The position numbers were made by a program, and so were the translations under genes. Below are positions 11,010-22,911 of a stretch of 64,000 nucleotides of DNA, piece by piece (the stretch's first letter is position 1; each line of letters starts with the position of its first letter). The notes under the pieces are model-generated. The model ran no database searches. It had not been told where the DNA came from and worked only from the letters and a program-made list of their open reading frames with translations. The stretch lies in NCBI RefSeq assembly GCF_033473495.1, contig NC_088940.1:2418001-2482000 (forward strand), read 5' to 3'. Source of the stretch: Cercospora beticola. Its lineage: Eukaryota; Ascomycota; Dothideomycetes; Mycosphaerellales; Mycosphaerellaceae.

Positions 11010-13125
11010 ATGCCTGGCGATCGCCTACTGGGCACGCTGCTGAGGCATCTGCAGACGTATACCGACCAGCAAGATACCCCAAGGTAAATCAAATCTGAGT
11101 CGCGTTTGTTGCAACCGTCTGACAGCATATAGGCTCTTTGGAACGGCATCATCTCTTTTGACTACACTCAACAATCCACTCAATGTCACACTCTTGACAA
11201 GTCAACTCCTCTCAGCTCCAGCGATATGGGCTTATCCGGAAGGCTTGCGATCGTGCATGCGCATGATTAGCGTGTTCCATTCGGCTGCTCAAGCTCTCAT
11301 CAAACACGAAAATGCCGTGAGAGACAAAGTTCCCGATGCCGAATTCTCACAGCTCCAACACGAGCGAACGCTTGCCAAAGATGACTGGATTGAGGCTGTC
11401 ATCCAAGGTGCTGATGACCACTCTCCACGATGGCGACATTTGCTGGCGATTGCTGGACTGCTGCTTGGCTTTGGCAATCCTGATGATGAGAATATTTCGA
11501 ATAGCATGCGACACAAGCTGGAAAGTGGGTTAGTCACTGCGGCCAATCTGGCGCTTGAGGAAACGCTGGATGACGACGAGATTGGCTGTGGTGGTATCAC
11601 ACTTGTGTTGAACCACTGCTTTCCTATCATGTCAAATTTTGAAAGGTCGAAACTGGACTATGATCTTCTTCTGCCAGTGCTGATGAAGACCACATTCCAC
11701 TCAAGTGAGGGCTTACAATCAGCTTACTTTCTTGGAGCCCTCGATCGAGACATTCAAGTCACTGGCAATGGCAAGCTGAGGTGGCCGGAACAATCACATT
11801 CTTATCAGCGATTACAACATATGTCGTCAGGGCCGCTAGTCAAATCACTTGGACCACTATCGAGACTCATAGGACATGCCATCGAACAGGTCCGGGAGCA
11901 CTGGCTTGTCACTGCCGCGTTGGACGACCTGAGCAATTTCGGCCGAACACTTATCACACAATGGCGGCAGAACAGACTGTCGAATGTCGAAAGCACAGAG
12001 CAAAGCCAATTCTTGGATGAACATACAATCACGACTACAAGCCCAGCGTTGTTCAAACTATTGCAGTCTGTTCTCTTCGCCAGTGTCATTGTCATGCGAA
12101 GTGTGCTAGGCCGCATGCTAGGGGACCCCATGCTAGCTCGCGATGAGCTGGCACCTGGCATCGCGCAACAGACACTCCATGTGCTCCGAAATATCTATTT
12201 TGTCACCACCCGCCAAGGCATGTCGACATTCTCGCAGTACAACTTCGTGTACTACACAGCGATGGACATATTAAGCCAATATCCTGGAGAAGTCGAATCC
12301 TTCTTGCGCGAGATTCAACCACCACAGATCGGAAAGGTCGCGGAACACCCCTTGGACCGGACTCTCGATCTCTTCTTCCTTAATACAGTGGAGCACTTCA
12401 CACTCACCCTACCAACGCATCTCACAGCCGAAGTTGTCGTACCAGTGGTAACCTCCTACCTGGCTGCTGGCGGCAAAGGACCACTTCTGCCAGTTTTCGA
12501 AGCCGCACACAGCGTCACGTTGGCGGTATTCTCTGCGCCTCAAAATGCTCAAGCGACGATTGCGAATCTACCATTCTACGTGGACTCCCTGTTCAGAGTC
12601 TTCCCTTCGAATCTTTCGGCTCGCCAATTCCGATTGGCATTCAAGTCGCTGCTCAAGCTTACATCGCCGCCTTCATCGCTGGCAGTGGAGCAACCAATGA
12701 TGCCGGCTGTGCTTCTCGATTTGCTACATGAGCGAGCCTTGAATGCACAGACTTCACCGATACCCATTCGCTCAGACTCACCAGAAGCAGCTGTCGAGTC
12801 ACCAGTGGCTGTGTCTGAACAGGCCGTTCACACATTGACCGTCATCGACGGTCTCACGCAAATTCCACTGGATTTACTTGACGAATGGCTACCCATTACC
12901 GCGGACATGATTCACGATATACAAGACATGAAAATGCGAGAGCATTGCAAAAATCACTTCTGGCATATACTCGTCTCTAGTGGAGAGCTTGACCCGGAAC
13001 GAAGTCGCGTATGTCATGCTTGGTGGAGCACGAGCGGCGGCAAAGAGTGGGTGTTGTACGGGAGAGATGAGGCAGCAATAATGAGTGGTGGTCTGGACGA
13101 TGGATCGGTAGTGAGTAAGCTGTAA
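11010..13125 (+). CDS. PEX8: Peroxisomal biogenesis protein Pex8
   Basis: Predicted 688-residue Pex8, a peroxin on the matrix side of the membrane that links the docking and RING complexes during PTS1 receptor cycling. Exon 1 is 11010-11083 (MPGDRLLGTLLRHLQTYTD); intron 11084-11132 (49 nt, GTAAAT, ATATAG); exon 2 11133-13125. The splice restores TASSLLTTLNNPLNVTLLTSQ, the usual start of fungal Pex8; the long frame alone has only a TTG start. The C-terminal block CHAWWSTSGGKEWVLYG is typical of the family. The protein ends in Ser-Lys-Leu, a perfect PTS1, as reported for Pex8 of several yeasts. The helical middle region is otherwise featureless. I am confident of the call, based on recalled family features rather than alignment. 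Confidence 0.85.
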
Positions 13126-14019
13126 GAATAGGAGTGCATTGATGACATCGGTTTTGTCGATCAGAACTTCAGAGCATCATAGGAGAATGTCATCATTACC
13201 ATTAATGACAGTTACGAAAGGACATAAAAGGAACTCTGTGCGCAGACTCGACGCCGCCCATATGGTACCGCCGACCAGCGCTACTGCATGTCTCAGCTGA
13301 GTAGCACAATGGTAGCTTTTGAAGTGGCTGCCGCAAAGGGGATTTGAGAAACCAAGCATGTGGCATCACCGTTGTCTCGGTTCTTGACTCGCTTGCTAGT
13401 GTTGGCTTGCTCGAACCATGGTCAGTGTCATGCAAGATCTCCTTTCTCCGACCCAGAGAAGAAGGTGAGATCTTGACCTTGTGTCGCTGTCGTGGCGGCG
13501 TGTGGCTTGTGGCTGAGCAGAGCTGGCACAGTATAGAGTTTCACATTGAACCCCGCGGGCTGGTGTTCTCGACCTGCAAGGACCTTTGCTATTCCTCTCG
13601 TTCCTCTTTCACTGCAGGCAGAACACGTGGGTGAAGAGATATGCAGATGCTGTGCAGCTCTTCCCTGTTTTCCGTATTTTGCTTGTAATCTGGCTAGTTT
13701 CGCAGTTTGATGAGCAGAAGCTCGTACAGCACGCGCGCATAGACAAACATTTTGGCAAGGTGACGTACGCGTACAACACGACACGACATGGTCGTGAACA
13801 AGGAACTGCCCACTCGTCTCCTCTCCACTTTGTTTGCGTTGCGGCAAGACCGGTGAACGTGCGGCGGAAGCTTCACTTCGTACTAACTTTCTTGTCTTTC
13901 CATCTTCCTTGCATTTCGCGCGACTGAACGCGGAAGCCATTGAGCTTGGTCCGCTGAGCATTGGAAACAGGGCAGCTAGCCATTGACCACGTTCGAATTC
14001 CAGCAACGATTCAGTCAAC
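13126..14019. other. Intergenic region upstream of the BAR-SH3 gene
   Basis: The 894-bp stretch between two same-strand genes holds a 3' flank and a promoter. A pyrimidine-rich segment near 13875-13915 probably marks the core promoter. Frames on the minus strand here have Cys/Arg-rich, non-protein-like composition. No gene is called. Confidence 0.6.
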
Positions 14020-15709
14020 ATGTTCAAGACGGTGCAGCGCACTGCGCACAAGGTCGGCAGCAAGAGGTCGGCGGATCAGCAAGATGTTGGATCAGTGATT
14101 GCGGAATTCAAGGCCACGGATGACATGCTCCTGCGCGTACGCATTCCAACTTCAGCTTCCTGGCTGTCAACTCGAGCTGACACCTTTCTAGCTTGAAAAG
14201 GACATAACCATCTGGCGCAATGGCTGGGAAGAAATCCTCAAATACCAGTACGACGCCTCCGAAGCCTTCGCCTCGATTTACAAACCCATCGAACCACCGC
14301 CCGAGCCCACCACGAACCGCAGCCCGCCAGTGCAAACACCCCACGAGCAAATGCAGAAATGCCTTGGTCTGCAGAAGATGTACAGCGAGCTGAAGGCGGA
14401 CTTGAAGCAGGAGATTGGCATGATCGACAACAAAATCGTCAGACCAGTGAAGGAAGCCAAAGCAGCGACCAAGTCGCTTCAGAAAACCATGAAACATCGC
14501 GAGAATATGAAAGTGGATTTTGAGCGATTCCTCAGTAGGGCTGAACATGCGCGGAGGAAAGAAGTCAAGACGATGAAGGAGGAGGCTGCATTGGCGAAGC
14601 ACGAAGCGGATCTTCAACAGGCGCAGATCGATTACCAGACTGCTGATGATCAGATCAAGCAGTACTTCCCGCCTGTTATTGAGGCTATTCAGGCACTGCT
14701 GCCGTTCCTTCTCACGGCTCAGATTGAAATCCAGACAACGCTGGTAGGGCAGCTATACACGAGCTTGGACGCATACTGCAGACAACAGGGTATTCCGAGC
14801 CCTGCGCCGAGTGATGGGGAAATAGTCTCCGTTTGGGACTCGGAATTTTCGAGCCTGCGGAAGGAGTGGGAGTCACATTCGGAATTGCTGAGGGGCGGGA
14901 AAGCCATTCATTTGGCTATGAACACGCCTACCGCGGAGCATACCTACACAGGACTAGGTATCAGGACCAAGTCTTCGGCGCTGGTCTCACGCGGCAAAGC
15001 TTCGATGCCTGGAAAGTCAGCACCACCAGTGCCTCGTCCCGCAGGTAGCAGCAATGGAACCAGTCCTCGACCGCAGCAGATCACATATCCAGGAGCTGAG
15101 CAGGAGGAGGAAGATGCGCCGCCAAAGCCACCACGGCCAGGGGCAATGCCATCACCCTCACCGAAGTTTGGTGCTTCACCACTCCCATCTCCCGGTATTC
15201 CTTCAAACAAGCCCCGCATGCCATCCACGACGGCGAACGGCTACCCGGCAGACCGCAAATCGCCAGGAGGTCTCATGCCAACGTACCCTTCGCAAGCTCC
15301 CCCGGCATATACGGAATCCCAGGCTTCTACTTCATCAGCACACTATGTCACCCCTCCAAACGCTCTTTCGCGCGTGTCTTCACACAACGATTACTTCTCT
15401 ACCGTCAACACAGGCATGCCACATTTGAATCGACAAAAGTCATCGCAATCGATTGGTGCATCAGTGGCCAGTATTGCCGCTGCAAAGAAGAAGCCTCCGC
15501 CACCGGTGCCGGCCAAGAGGATTGGTTCGGCTCCAATGTTGTATGTCACAGCGTTGTATGACTTCGAAGGTCAGACTCCTGAGGATCTGCCGTTCAGAGA
15601 GGGCGATCGGATCAAGGTGATTAAGAAGACTGAGAGTACGGATGATTGGTGGGAGGGAGAGCTCAATGGGAGGAAGGGAAGCTTTCCTGCGAATTATGTG
15701 CATTTGTGA
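14020..15709 (+). CDS. BAR and SH3 domain protein (Rvs167/Hob1-like)
   Basis: Amphiphysin-like membrane-curvature and actin-patch adaptor of 544 residues. Exons are 14020-14136 and 14192-15709; the 55-nt intron starts GTACGC and ends TTTCTAG, joining M-L-L-R to L-E-K-D-I. Residues 20-270 are a long helical BAR region (EKDITIWRNGWEEI, ASEAFASIYKPIE, QEIGMIDNKIVRPVKEAK, a Lys/Glu-rich coiled segment at 170-220). Residues 270-480 are a Pro/Ser linker with PPKPPRPG and KKKPPPPVPAKR, likely SH3 ligands. The SH3 domain is at about 486-544: ALYDFEGQTPEDLPFREGD, DDWWEGELNGRKGSFPANYV. The protein probably acts at endocytic sites. It may be a second filamentous-fungal paralogue rather than the strict Rvs167 orthologue, because the N-terminus departs from the usual form. 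Confidence 0.88.
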
Positions 15710-16325
15710 AAATGCTACAGGAGGGTGTGAATGGTTGTCCTGATCGAACGAGCTACAAGAAGGCAGGGGACTGTGGCATGAGTAGATTAACAAGGTCACT
15801 GAGTTCCTTACGCGCCTGAGCTGAGTGACGGGCTCAGATGAGAATTGTGCAGGCCAGGATTGAGGCATTGGCTCTTGTGTAATGGAGCTTCTGGGGTACT
15901 TGTCGTTGTCCATATCCCTCCGATGTGCATAGTGAGCATAGCATAGCAGAGGCATCCAAAGGGCATTGATATTATATGTAGATGGCTCGTGCTGCATTGA
16001 AGACATTCGGCTCGAGCTTCCGACGTCATCGTGGAGCGACCAGGATAGCTCGTCCTCACGAACGATCATCGACCTGCTTTTTGACAGGTCCACTTTGTAC
16101 AACCACGCACGCCGATCTCCGCACTGCACATTCGAGAAAGCCATCTGCCCGAGCGCGAGAGCCATAATCCCGGGCAAGGCCATTCGAGGCGTGATCGATA
16201 GAAGCACGGCATAGAGCGCAGCTACGCGCGTCGGAGAGAGCTCTGTCAGCACGTGGGCGTGTCGGACCATCGCCAGATCCACCAGCACCAATTCGCTGCC
16301 TCATTCTACACCAACAGAAACAGCC
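15710..16325. other. Intergenic spacer
   Basis: The 616 bp contain the 3' flank of the BAR-SH3 gene and the promoter of the RMND1-like gene. No gene is supported; long minus-strand frames here are in the shadow of the upstream exon. Confidence 0.6.
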
Positions 16326-18145
16326 ATGGCGTCCACAAACGAGACTTCACCTCTCCTCCCCACCACCAGTTCCTCGTCCGCCTCCGCGCCGCGACCGACA
16401 CCTACCAAACCAAAGCGCAATGTCACCTTCAACTCGACCATTTCCACAGCTTCTCCTCCCAATCGACAACGACCGACGCCTTTATCTTCTACTCCGCCCT
16501 CTCACGCCGTCAACAATGGCTTCGGGTCCTCCGCCATCGATTCCAAACAGAGCACGCTTTCCGCGCTGAACAGCAAACTGCGAAGACGAAACTCCTCCGG
16601 CGCTGCGATTCAAATGCCCAATCTCAACCCAGCCAGCAAAATTGGCCCTCAACGCACAACGCGAACAGCATCCAAACTCAAACTCCTTCCTAACCCAGAC
16701 ATTGGTGATGACGGGCCCGAAGAGGAGAGCGGACGAGACGTTTACTCCCAATTCACACGCATCAAAGATCCTACTGCGCGTCGAGATGCCGCGCGGCTGG
16801 GCAAGGAAGATCGGCAGCGGTTGCCTCGCGTTACGGCGTACTGTACAGCTTCGAGCTACCGGATTGAGGAGCTGATGCGGTTTCTGAAGGGGAGGACGAA
16901 GACGAAAGGCGCGAATCCGAAGTTGTTTGACGAGTGTTTGTACTCGCCATATTCGTACAAAAAAGATGATTTGAGGCCCAGATCACCTGGAGGGTTGAAG
17001 AGAGCGTCTAGTGGTGGCAGCGGCAATAACGAAGGTTCAGTGCTGTTCGAGGAAGAGGATCCAGAGGTGGTGCACAGTCAGCCCATCAGGAGATTTAGTG
17101 ATTCGGCGATTGAGGTTGACGAGAACGCGAGGGAGAGGAGAGAGGACTTGATCGATTTGAACAATGGTGGTGCTGGTTCGTCTGGGAATGGCGAACCTAC
17201 GATACCTACTGCGTCCTCAAGTACGGAGATCTCGAGAGCGGCGGACGACGGGGAACTCGGAACCGGAACCTCGATCGAACGCGACCCGGAGATGGATATC
17301 ACGGTGCATATTCCCGAAGTTTTTCTTTTTGAGTACGGCGTCGTGGTGATATGGGGAATGTCCGTGAAAGAAGAACAGAGATTCTTGAAAGAGATCTCCA
17401 AGTTTGAACAGGAAAAGCTGGGAAAAGATGATGTACAGACGGAAGAATTCAACTTTTACTACACGAGGGAGTATCAGGCACGGATATACAATGATTTCAT
17501 ATCATTGCGTGAGAAGAGGAACTATATGACCAAGTTGGCCATCAGCCATGCTTTGGCGCAGTCGACAAAGGTATGCGTCTCTGCAGCATTGGAGCACGAT
17601 TGCCATTGCGTGTAAGAGTGAAGCAGGACTTACTAACCCATCTCATTAGACCTCACTTTACGAAGACCTCCTCGATGCCACTATCAGCACGACTCAGACG
17701 ATCCCCTCGCAAATCGCTTCCACAGGCCGGATCCAAATGACACGAAAAGAAATTAACATGCAAATCGGAGAGCTGTTTATCTTGCGGATCAATATCCATC
17801 TTCAAGGTTCTGTGCTCGATGCTCCGGAGCTCATGTGGGCGGAACCCCAGCTCGAACCCGTATATGTTGCCGTGAGAAGTTATTTGGAAATGGACCAGAG
17901 AGTGGCGTTGTTGCAAGAGCGGGTGGGTGTCATTGCGGATTTGTTGGCGGTCTTGAAGGATCAGTTGAGTCATACGCATGGTGAGTTCACGGTCCTATTA
18001 CTGATATCAGGGTGTCGTGAGAGATGAGACTGACTTTGTGACTTTAGGTGAATATCTGGAGTGGATCGTGATCGTCCTCATCGCAGCCGAGATTCTGGTC
18101 GCGGCGATCAATATCGTGGTGGACCTGTATGCTGGTGTGGATTAG
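16326..18145 (+). CDS. RMND1/Rmd1/Sif2-like DUF155 protein
   Basis: A 557-residue DUF155 protein of the Rmd1/Rmd8/Sif2 group, which are organelle-membrane proteins (mitochondrial RMND1 in animals). Exons are 16326-17570, 17650-17980 and 18048-18145; the introns are 79 nt (GTATGC, TACTAAC branch) and 67 nt (GTGAGT, TTTAG). Residues 1-140 are Ser/Thr/Pro-rich. The domain starts near RVTAYCTASSYRIEELMRFLKG. It continues after an acidic insert with VFLFEYGVVVIWGMSVKEEQRFL, EEFNFYY, ISHALAQSTKTSLYE and MTRKEINMQIGELFILRINI. The last exon encodes one hydrophobic helix, IVIVLIAAEILVAAINIVV. Domain order and the C-terminal anchor match the family well. The targeting compartment cannot be settled here. 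Confidence 0.92.
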
Positions 18146-18836
18146 AGTCGAATATGGGTTTTCATTCGCGCTGCGGGAGATGTGCAAAGGGAAGTGCAGA
18201 GTTGAGCTTCAACGCAGTAAGATGCCATCTAAGGAGCATGTACTACATGGCGCGAGAAGTTTGTAAGAGCGGCGAGAAAGATGATGGACTTGTAATGGTG
18301 CTGTGTGAACTGTACGTTTGAGCATTGTGTGGACAAAAGAAGACGAGAAGACGAAGAGGACATTGTGCACACAGTTTATATATCCATGGCAGACAGGAGC
18401 TGTACAAAATGGGACTTCGCAAGGAGGGCACTTTTCGGAGACCGAGCATATTTTCCTCGAGTGTGCTGACATGTGACTATGCCCTTCGCTCATTTGAGGC
18501 CTGATCTTTTCATGGAACCTGGCCAGGGAATAAAGTAATGCCAAGCATGAAGCTCTGTCTGTTCTACTTAAGCTTTGGTCGTCTTGCTTGGACATCTCAC
18601 ATCTTGCATCTGCCAGGAACCACACCTCACGCTTCGAACTATCGCATGTATTGCTGAATGTTGCGTGAGCAGACACTGCGCAAGAGGTAGGTCGGTCCTG
18701 CACTAATCCCTCACAGCGAGCTGTCAGAACGTTCTTTCCTCAAGAAATTTCCTCCCTTCTTGTCTCATCGGTCTACATTTCACGACATCTGTCTTGATTT
18801 TTGCTCAAGTCTGCCACCGTAACACGTTCTGCCGTC
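18146..18836. other. Intergenic spacer
   Basis: The 691 bp hold the 3' flank of the RMND1-like gene and the promoter of the SRR1 gene. No coding pattern recognised. Confidence 0.6.
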
Positions 18837-19613
18837 ATGGCGTCGGCGACAAACAACGAGTGGACTTCTGTGCCTTCTCGCAAGGGTAAGAAGTCACGAC
18901 CTTCACAAGCTCAACCTGTCAGCCATGGGCACGCCAATGGTCCCCCACCTGTTTCCCGCGATCTCACTATGTCGGACATCAAACGCGATTTCGATACCAA
19001 AAGGAAGCAGTGGAAGAAGACAGAATGTAGGAAGCAACTACTCAAATTGGTTGATTGGGTTCTGGATGCCAGAGGTCCGGGAAGAATGGAGAAGTTCGTC
19101 TGTCTGGGGAGTGGCAGTCTGAGTCGGGATAACGTAGAATGTAGGAGAAGGAGTCTGTGGCAGGTTGTAGTGTTTTGGGATTTGGTGGAGTATGTGAGAG
19201 GGCAGCAAGAGAAGGGAGAAGACGTGGAAGGGGGAGACGGGGTGTGGGTCAGTGATCCAGCGTATACGGAACTGGATCGAGAATATTTCAAGACGCTGGG
19301 AATCAAGGTCGTGGATGTCGACAGAAATGCGAAGGGATTGGGCGAGGTGAGGGAATACCTTGGAGAAGGAACTCTGTTATTTGAGCCTTTCGTGGACATG
19401 AACGCGGACATGATGAGGGATTTGGTGGAGCGGGATGTTGGGATCTATGTTGGGAGCTCTGCGGGCGGGCTGCAGAAGAGAGGAGGTGAACTGGGTGAGT
19501 TGGCGAAGAAGTTTGGCTCGAACAGGACGATGAGAAGGTTCCCGGTTTTCGAAGTCGACCCGAATGTCTTTGATGGGATGGAATTATACTGGAAAGAGGA
19601 GTCTGAGGACTGA
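18837..19613 (+). CDS. SRR1 domain protein
   Basis: Single-exon, 258-residue protein with an SRR1-like domain, named from the plant clock and light-signalling protein SRR1; the biochemical role in fungi is unknown. The ATG at 18837 (MASATNNEWTSVPSRKGKK) is chosen over an upstream in-frame TTG. The N-terminus NEWTSVPSRKGKK is a common SRR1-family opening. Domain features are KFVCLGSGSL near residue 85-95, QVVVFWDLVEYV, VSDPAYTELDREYFKTLGIKVVD, EGTLLFEPFVDMN and a C-terminal hydrophobic strand at VGIYVGSSAGG. The length is normal for the family and no break is seen. It is convergent with the SnoaL-like gene, 63 bp away. Confidence 0.88.
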   Translation: MASATNNEWTSVPSRKGKKSRPSQAQPVSHGHANGPPPVSRDLTMSDIKRDFDTKRKQWKKTECRKQLLKLVDWVLDARGPGRMEKFVCLGSGSLSRDNVECRRRSLWQVVVFWDLVEYVRGQQEKGEDVEGGDGVWVSDPAYTELDREYFKTLGIKVVDVDRNAKGLGEVREYLGEGTLLFEPFVDMNADMMRDLVERDVGIYVGSSAGGLQKRGGELGELAKKFGSNRTMRRFPVFEVDPNVFDGMELYWKEESED

Positions 19614-19676
19614 GAATGGAATCCAGGAGTACCAGCCTTTGACTACACGAGAGCAATCGATTGTTTCTCTACGACT

Positions 19677-20292
19677 CTACTTCATCAGATCCTCTGGCTT
19701 CAGCATACCAGTCTTGAGCATAGCAACAAGCGCTGCGCTCGGGTCCGAAAAGATCTCCGTTCTCGAGATCTTGATCTGCCCTCCTTCCTCCCGGAAAGCA
19801 AACTTGAACGCAGAAGGAATGGCGCCATCCCAAGTCTTTCCACTTGGATCCGCGATATTGTGGCCCTGGCCCGGAACTTGCAGGTTCCAGAAGAGGGTTG
19901 CAAGCCCTGTGAGCTTCCAGGTATCCGAGCCTGTCTGGACAGCTGTGGCATAAGTTGGGGAGTGCAAGTGTTCTTTGAAAGGAGCATAGAGTTCCTTGCT
20001 TATAGCCTCCCAAGATGCATCACCTCCGTTGCGGACTTCGCCAGTGGATTTGACGAGGACGTCTGGTTTAGCTATGGTCAGGATTGATCGATGGGCTTGC
20101 GTGGAGGCATTGAACTTACGGTCATCCGTCATCCAACTTGGAACGCTCAGCTGGGTTATCGAACAGCTTGCCATCTATTGCGGTCTTGGTGTAAGTCTCT
20201 AACCATCCCATGGCTGGGTGCTTCCGGCTGGTTTCGTTCCAGCTGCCGTTATGGACGTAGACTGGTTCGGTAGGGTAAGCTGTGGTTGCCAT
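19677..20292 (-). pseudogene. SnoaL/NTF2-like protein, frame apparently shifted in exon 1
   Basis: Small NTF2-fold (SnoaL-like) protein of the fungal type with no assigned reaction. Exon 1 is 20292-20120, intron 20072-20119 (GTAAGT to CATAG), exon 2 20071-19677. Exon 2 carries KLTGLATLFWNLQVPGQG and AFKFAFREEGGQI, the family core. In exon 1 the frame from the good ATG (MATTAYPTEPVYVHNGSWNE) meets a TGA near 20124. The family-like continuation W-M-T-D-D and exon 2 lie in the next frame. The switch falls at AAGTTGG near 20135-20140, where one extra T would explain it. A weak alternative donor (GTTCCA at about 20145) could also keep frame. So the gene is a recent pseudogene, a sequence error or unusually spliced; I cannot tell which. 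Confidence 0.6.
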
Positions 20293-21786
20293 TCTGAGTA
20301 CGATTCTGACGGCGGGCGATGCTGGCTCTTTGCTCAGGAAGGCTATAAGTCTCCGTTGACTGTTCCACGCGCGAGGTGGCTCTTCTTATGCTGCTGGAGA
20401 CGCGCCTCAAACCCCGCGAGCTGGACGCCTCGAAAGTCCAGTGCCAGTGGGTCCTGTGGTCCCTGTGGTCACAATGCGTGAAGACGCCGGAGCTGCCGAG
20501 TAACATCAAGCCTGCAGAAGCCTTCCACGATGGTGTTCCAGTATCATTGGCACAACCTCACCGTGCGCACGCCACGTGTAAGCAGAAAGCTTGAGAGCTC
20601 TGGCATGTTGACATCCGGAACTTGGAAGCTTAGCGAGAGGCTTGAGGCTGAAGTCTCAGCTGATGTTTTGGGCCAATGGGTTGCCATGACTTCGCTTGAG
20701 GTTTTCACCGGTCAACGTGGTCAACTGCCAATCTTGTGCGATCATTTCGGGCACGTATACGTGACTGCAGTATATCGATGGACAAGATCGGTTCGTGCCC
20801 AGCCATATGGATCATGAGGGCCTGAGCAGACCCTGCGCCTCGCAGAAACGCCTCGTCCTCTCCACGCCATTTGATGCAAATCCCAAGGCGTGGCAGAAGA
20901 GTACACGGCTACTGGCCTGAACGAACTGGATGGTGCTCCCAGCAACGACGTCCTTCCCATCATTACATTACGGCTTGGAGTTATCGAACAATCGCTTGTC
21001 GCGCTGCCCACAAGGACCGCGGACAATGGCTGGAAAGATGCTCGGCGGCAGCTGAGCGTGCCAATGCAACCAATGCTGAGACAGATGCTCAATACTCAAC
21101 CCAAATCACAAATTCGGCCCCAACAAAAAAGGCTTCCTTCTGCCACTTCTTGAAGGCATTTCTCTGGCGGTCGATGCAGCTCAACACGTATATCACTCCG
21201 ATGCACCATAATTATCGATACTCTCACCTTCACAGGCATCTCTGGCTTGCTGCTCGCAATCCCACCTCGATGGACTCCATATGAATGTATTCGGCGAAGT
21301 GCTTACTGCACACTGCAATAGTGACATGAAAGCAAGGCGTCGGCTTCAAGATTTTTCTTACTCTTTGTCAATCCTGAATGAACATTGGGCGATTGGGACA
21401 CGAGTTGACTCTTTGACTTTGCAACTAAGAGTGCAGCGAGCAGCACCTAATCGCGTTGCAACGTGCACTATGGCGAAGGCGTCCTATGCAGAATGAGCAA
21501 GACGTGAGCTTTTCCTGCGCTATGAACATGCAACAGAAAGGTCAAACCGGCGATTCCACGTATAGAACATTTACGAGCTTCTTGCTGTGATATCTACATT
21601 CGAACGAAGTTGGCCGAGGCCTCAATGCTTGCCCGATCGACCCCACTTAGAGCTTCGTTCATTCATATCCACAAGCACACCATATCCTGCAACACTCACT
21701 TTGCGTGTGCGACCAAAGATTGCCTAACATAGTAGCCTACAGAATATACACCAATCGCCAAGAACACTTTCACTGCAAAACGAACG
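20293..21786. other. Intergenic interval, no supported gene
   Basis: This 1.49-kb stretch between divergent genes contains several frames of 70-137 codons, notably plus 20871-21284 and 20890-21153, and minus 20742-21092. None shows a domain, signal peptide or splice-consistent structure. I see only two promoters and spacer. Confidence 0.5.
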
Positions 21787-22465
21787 ATGGCCGAAGCATC
21801 AAGCGCTCACGATCACGATCACGCCCACCCACCTCCAGCTCCCGAAGATGCTTGGAAAACTTCAGGCGTCCGTGTAATTCCCTCCGACTCCCTCGAGCCA
21901 GTAGGAGGTCAACACATGACCCCAGGAATGGATCGCGCCGCCGCAATCAACTTCGCCAGAGTAGGAGCCCAAAAGCTCTGGGCTGGTACAGTCCACAGTA
22001 AGCCTCATCCTCTCCACATCTCTCCCACCAGTGAACCACAAACAAATCATACTAAACACTCACCCCCAAGTCCACGCAAACGCCAAAACCGGAGCCCACC
22101 ACCACGGCCACCTGGAATCCGTAATCTACGTCCTCAAAGGCCGAGCTCGCATGCGATGGGGCGAGAAACTCGAATTCACAGCCGAAGCCGGACCGGGAGA
22201 TTTCATTTATGTTCCACCTTATGTTCCTCATCAGGAAATTAATGCGAGTGCGGATGAGAAGTTGGAGTGTGTTTTGATGAGGAGTGATAGTGAGGCGATT
22301 GCGGTGAATTTACCGGATGTGGAGCCTGTGGAGAAGCCGGAGACTGTGAAGGTATGTCTTGAGTAAAAGGGGCAAGAGGGAAGGGAGAAGAGGGGGAATG
22401 GTGGTGTTGTATGTGCTGTGCTGACTCGTTTTCTGCAGTGGATTGATCCGACGCATCCAGAGTAG
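21787..22465 (+). CDS. Cupin-2 domain protein
   Basis: Single-domain cupin of 172 residues; function unknown. Exons are 21787-21997, 22071-22351 and 22439-22465; introns 73 nt (GTAAGC, TACTAAA branch) and 87 nt (GTATGT to TGCAG). The first splice gives V-H-I-H-A-N-A-K-T-G. Metal-binding motif 1 lies at residues 78-94 (His80-84 cluster, Glu86, Gly94) and motif 2 at 113-128 (GDFIYVPPYVPHQEIN, His124). A His-rich N-terminus (HDHDHAH, residues 8-14) precedes the barrel. The last exon adds only WIDPTHPE. Fungal cupins of this type are often annotated as uncharacterised or dioxygenase-like. Metal binding is likely from the ligands; any reaction is a guess. Confidence 0.92.
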
Positions 22466-22911
22466 TGGAAAGTGGACTTAGCTATATCTTGGCGAGACGC
22501 GTCTGAAAGAGGTGCATTCACTTGATTCGAAAGTTGAGCATTTCAGGAAGGACAGAGATATGCCTTCCCCTGTGCAGCGCAAGTATTTATGCTTCTTCCC
22601 CGTGGCCATATCAGTCCGGAACCCAGACATCGCACAGCAGTTGAAAATTAGTGTCTGAACTTGATAAGTCTCTATTAACGCATAACTTTGAATCTGCGAC
22701 TGTGACTGCTTGATGCCCCAAGTTCTGTAATAAAGTGAGAAAAAAATGCACAACCTCCATCAACGCCGTGCCAAATTCCTTCCGGGATATCATTTTGAGC
22801 GGCCGGCCCACACGTCCCGTGGCCCTATGCTTTCAGGTATGCACAAGAAGAGGTTAAAAAGAGAGTCATGATCGTCGTGGTTTTTCTTGTCGCTGGTCGA
22901 TGGTCGGGGTT
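22466..22911. other. Convergent 3' spacer
   Basis: The 446 bp between cupin (+) and BIM1-like (-) 3' ends. Contains AT-rich putative 3' UTR sequence and no gene. Confidence 0.65.

Noticed and set aside
13428..14063. 211-codon minus-strand open frame
   Set aside because: It overlaps the start of the BAR-SH3 gene and its promoter on the other strand. It is Cys/Ser/Arg-rich with no family features.
15461..16291. 276-codon minus-strand open frame
   Set aside because: Partly antisense to the SH3-encoding exon and partly in the next promoter. It has no recognisable protein features.
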